Assembly (NCBI RefSeq): GCF_026314295.1
Contig: NZ_CP111108.1
Location: 806,001-870,000, forward strand
Source of the DNA: Caproicibacterium sp. BJN0003
Lineage (GTDB): Bacteria > Bacillota > Clostridia > Oscillospirales > Acutalibacteraceae
Direction of reading: 5' to 3'
Length of the DNA stretch: 64,000 nt
Of the stretch, positions 63,724-64,000 are shown piece after piece (positions within the stretch are counted from its first letter, which is position 1; each line of letters starts with the position of its first letter). A model generated the notes under the pieces. That model was given only the letters and a program-made list of their open reading frames with translations, was not told the origin of the DNA and ran no database searches. The position numbers and the translations under genes are program-made.

Positions 63724-64000
63724 TTAATTGGTTTTTGAAGATTGCTTTTCAGATTTTTCCCAAGGCATGCAGAACTTTTGCAGAAGGTCCACGGCCTTCA
63801 TTAAAAGCAGACTGATGATACTGGTGAGTAAAATAACAGCAAACATGTTGTTGTAAGCATAGGCTTTGCGAACGCGGGTCATATAGACGCCAAGACCGTT
63901 GGTGCCGCCTAACCATTCTGCAACGACAGCACTGACCATCGCATAAGTGGTACTGATTCTGAGTCCCGCAAAAAAGCGGCTCAGGCTTGCAGGAAATTTA
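63724..64000 (-). CDS. ABC transporter permease, ThiX-like (5' part missing)
   Basis: The last 92 residues of a permease; the frame is open to the window end. FPASLSRFFAGLRISTTYAM followed by SAVVAEWLGGTNGLGVYM is the EAA loop and next membrane segment of SsuC/TauC/ThiX-type permeases; one more hydrophobic segment follows. The gene precedes the binding protein by ten bases, so it is first or upstream in the operon. Any promoter or TPP riboswitch would lie beyond 64000. Confidence 0.85.
   Translation of the reverse strand, partial: KFPASLSRFFAGLRISTTYAMVSAVVAEWLGGTNGLGVYMTRVRKAYAYNNMFAVILLTSIISLLLMKAVDLLQKFCMPWEKSEKQSSKTN

Noticed and set aside
1-64000. CRISPR arrays, insertion sequences, prophage genes, tRNA or rRNA genes.
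   Set aside because: No regularly spaced repeats, transposase or integrase motifs, or RNA-gene signatures were seen by eye; a tRNA scan was not possible here.

Overview
The window reads as ordinary chromosome of a low-to-moderate GC Gram-positive anaerobe of class Clostridia, most likely of the Ruminococcaceae/Oscillospiraceae type. The support is the gene families and their order. These include cdaA-cdaR, a recJ-rel-hydrolase-hemZ-kinase block, the yabM/mazG/HU/rqcP block, an EFR1-type flavodoxin-ferredoxin, stand-alone B12-dependent methionine synthase parts, ecfA1-ecfA2-ecfT-truA, and DUF5711 and DUF3343 proteins. Ribosome binding sites are strong purine-rich ones, promoters look sigma-A-like, and TTG/GTG starts occur. 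Genus cannot be fixed from the sequence alone. I see no rRNA, tRNA, CRISPR array, insertion sequence or prophage. Coding is dense and no gene-free stretch exceeds 300 bases.

Layout, left part. 1-3.9 kb: DUF3343 plus cysteine-desulfurase-like pair, then diadenylate cyclase CdaA and its regulator CdaR. 3.9-11.4 kb: a tightly coupled run of recJ, bifunctional rel, a metallo-beta-lactamase-fold hydrolase, hemZ and a nucleoside-kinase-like gene. 11.4-16.7 kb: zinc-ribbon protein, EFR1 ferredoxin, a SpoVB/YabM-like flippase, mazG, HU, rqcP and a small membrane zinc-ribbon protein. 16.8-22 kb: alanyl-tRNA editing protein, then on the minus strand metF, a free-standing methionine synthase reactivation domain and metH, together a split B12 methionine branch. 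22.1-31.7 kb: an NSS transporter, a solitary PglX-type DNA methyltransferase, a lipoprotein, two flavin oxidoreductases and a P-loop protein with one dead nucleotide site.

Layout, right part. 31.8-38.3 kb: HD protein and a complete oligopeptide/dipeptide ABC importer. 38.4-41.6 kb: GIY-YIG protein, Lrp-type regulator, a highly structured intergenic region, a 58-aa orphan ORF and prfC. 41.7-44.3 kb: feoA-feoB plus the small FeoB-associated Cys-rich protein. 44.3-45.9 kb: a two-domain PPK2. 46-50.5 kb: ruvC-ruvA-ruvB, glmM and a methyltransferase. 50.6-56.4 kb: ECF module, truA, DUF5711, CvpA-like and PgsA-like. 56.5-61.9 kb: a Zn-finger Clp ATPase, PatB/MalY-like lyase, HD protein and a ProC-like protein. 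61.9-64 kb: a ThiXYZ-like importer cut by the window end.

No convincing new multi-gene system is visible. The items most worth following are the orphan PglX-like methyltransferase with a shortened C-terminal region, a four-hairpin intergenic RNA candidate at about 39.42-39.59 kb, two start-proximal hairpin leaders (peptide importer and Lrp gene), a metal-regulator-like palindrome in the feo promoter, and the apparent absence of yabP/yabQ after rqcP.
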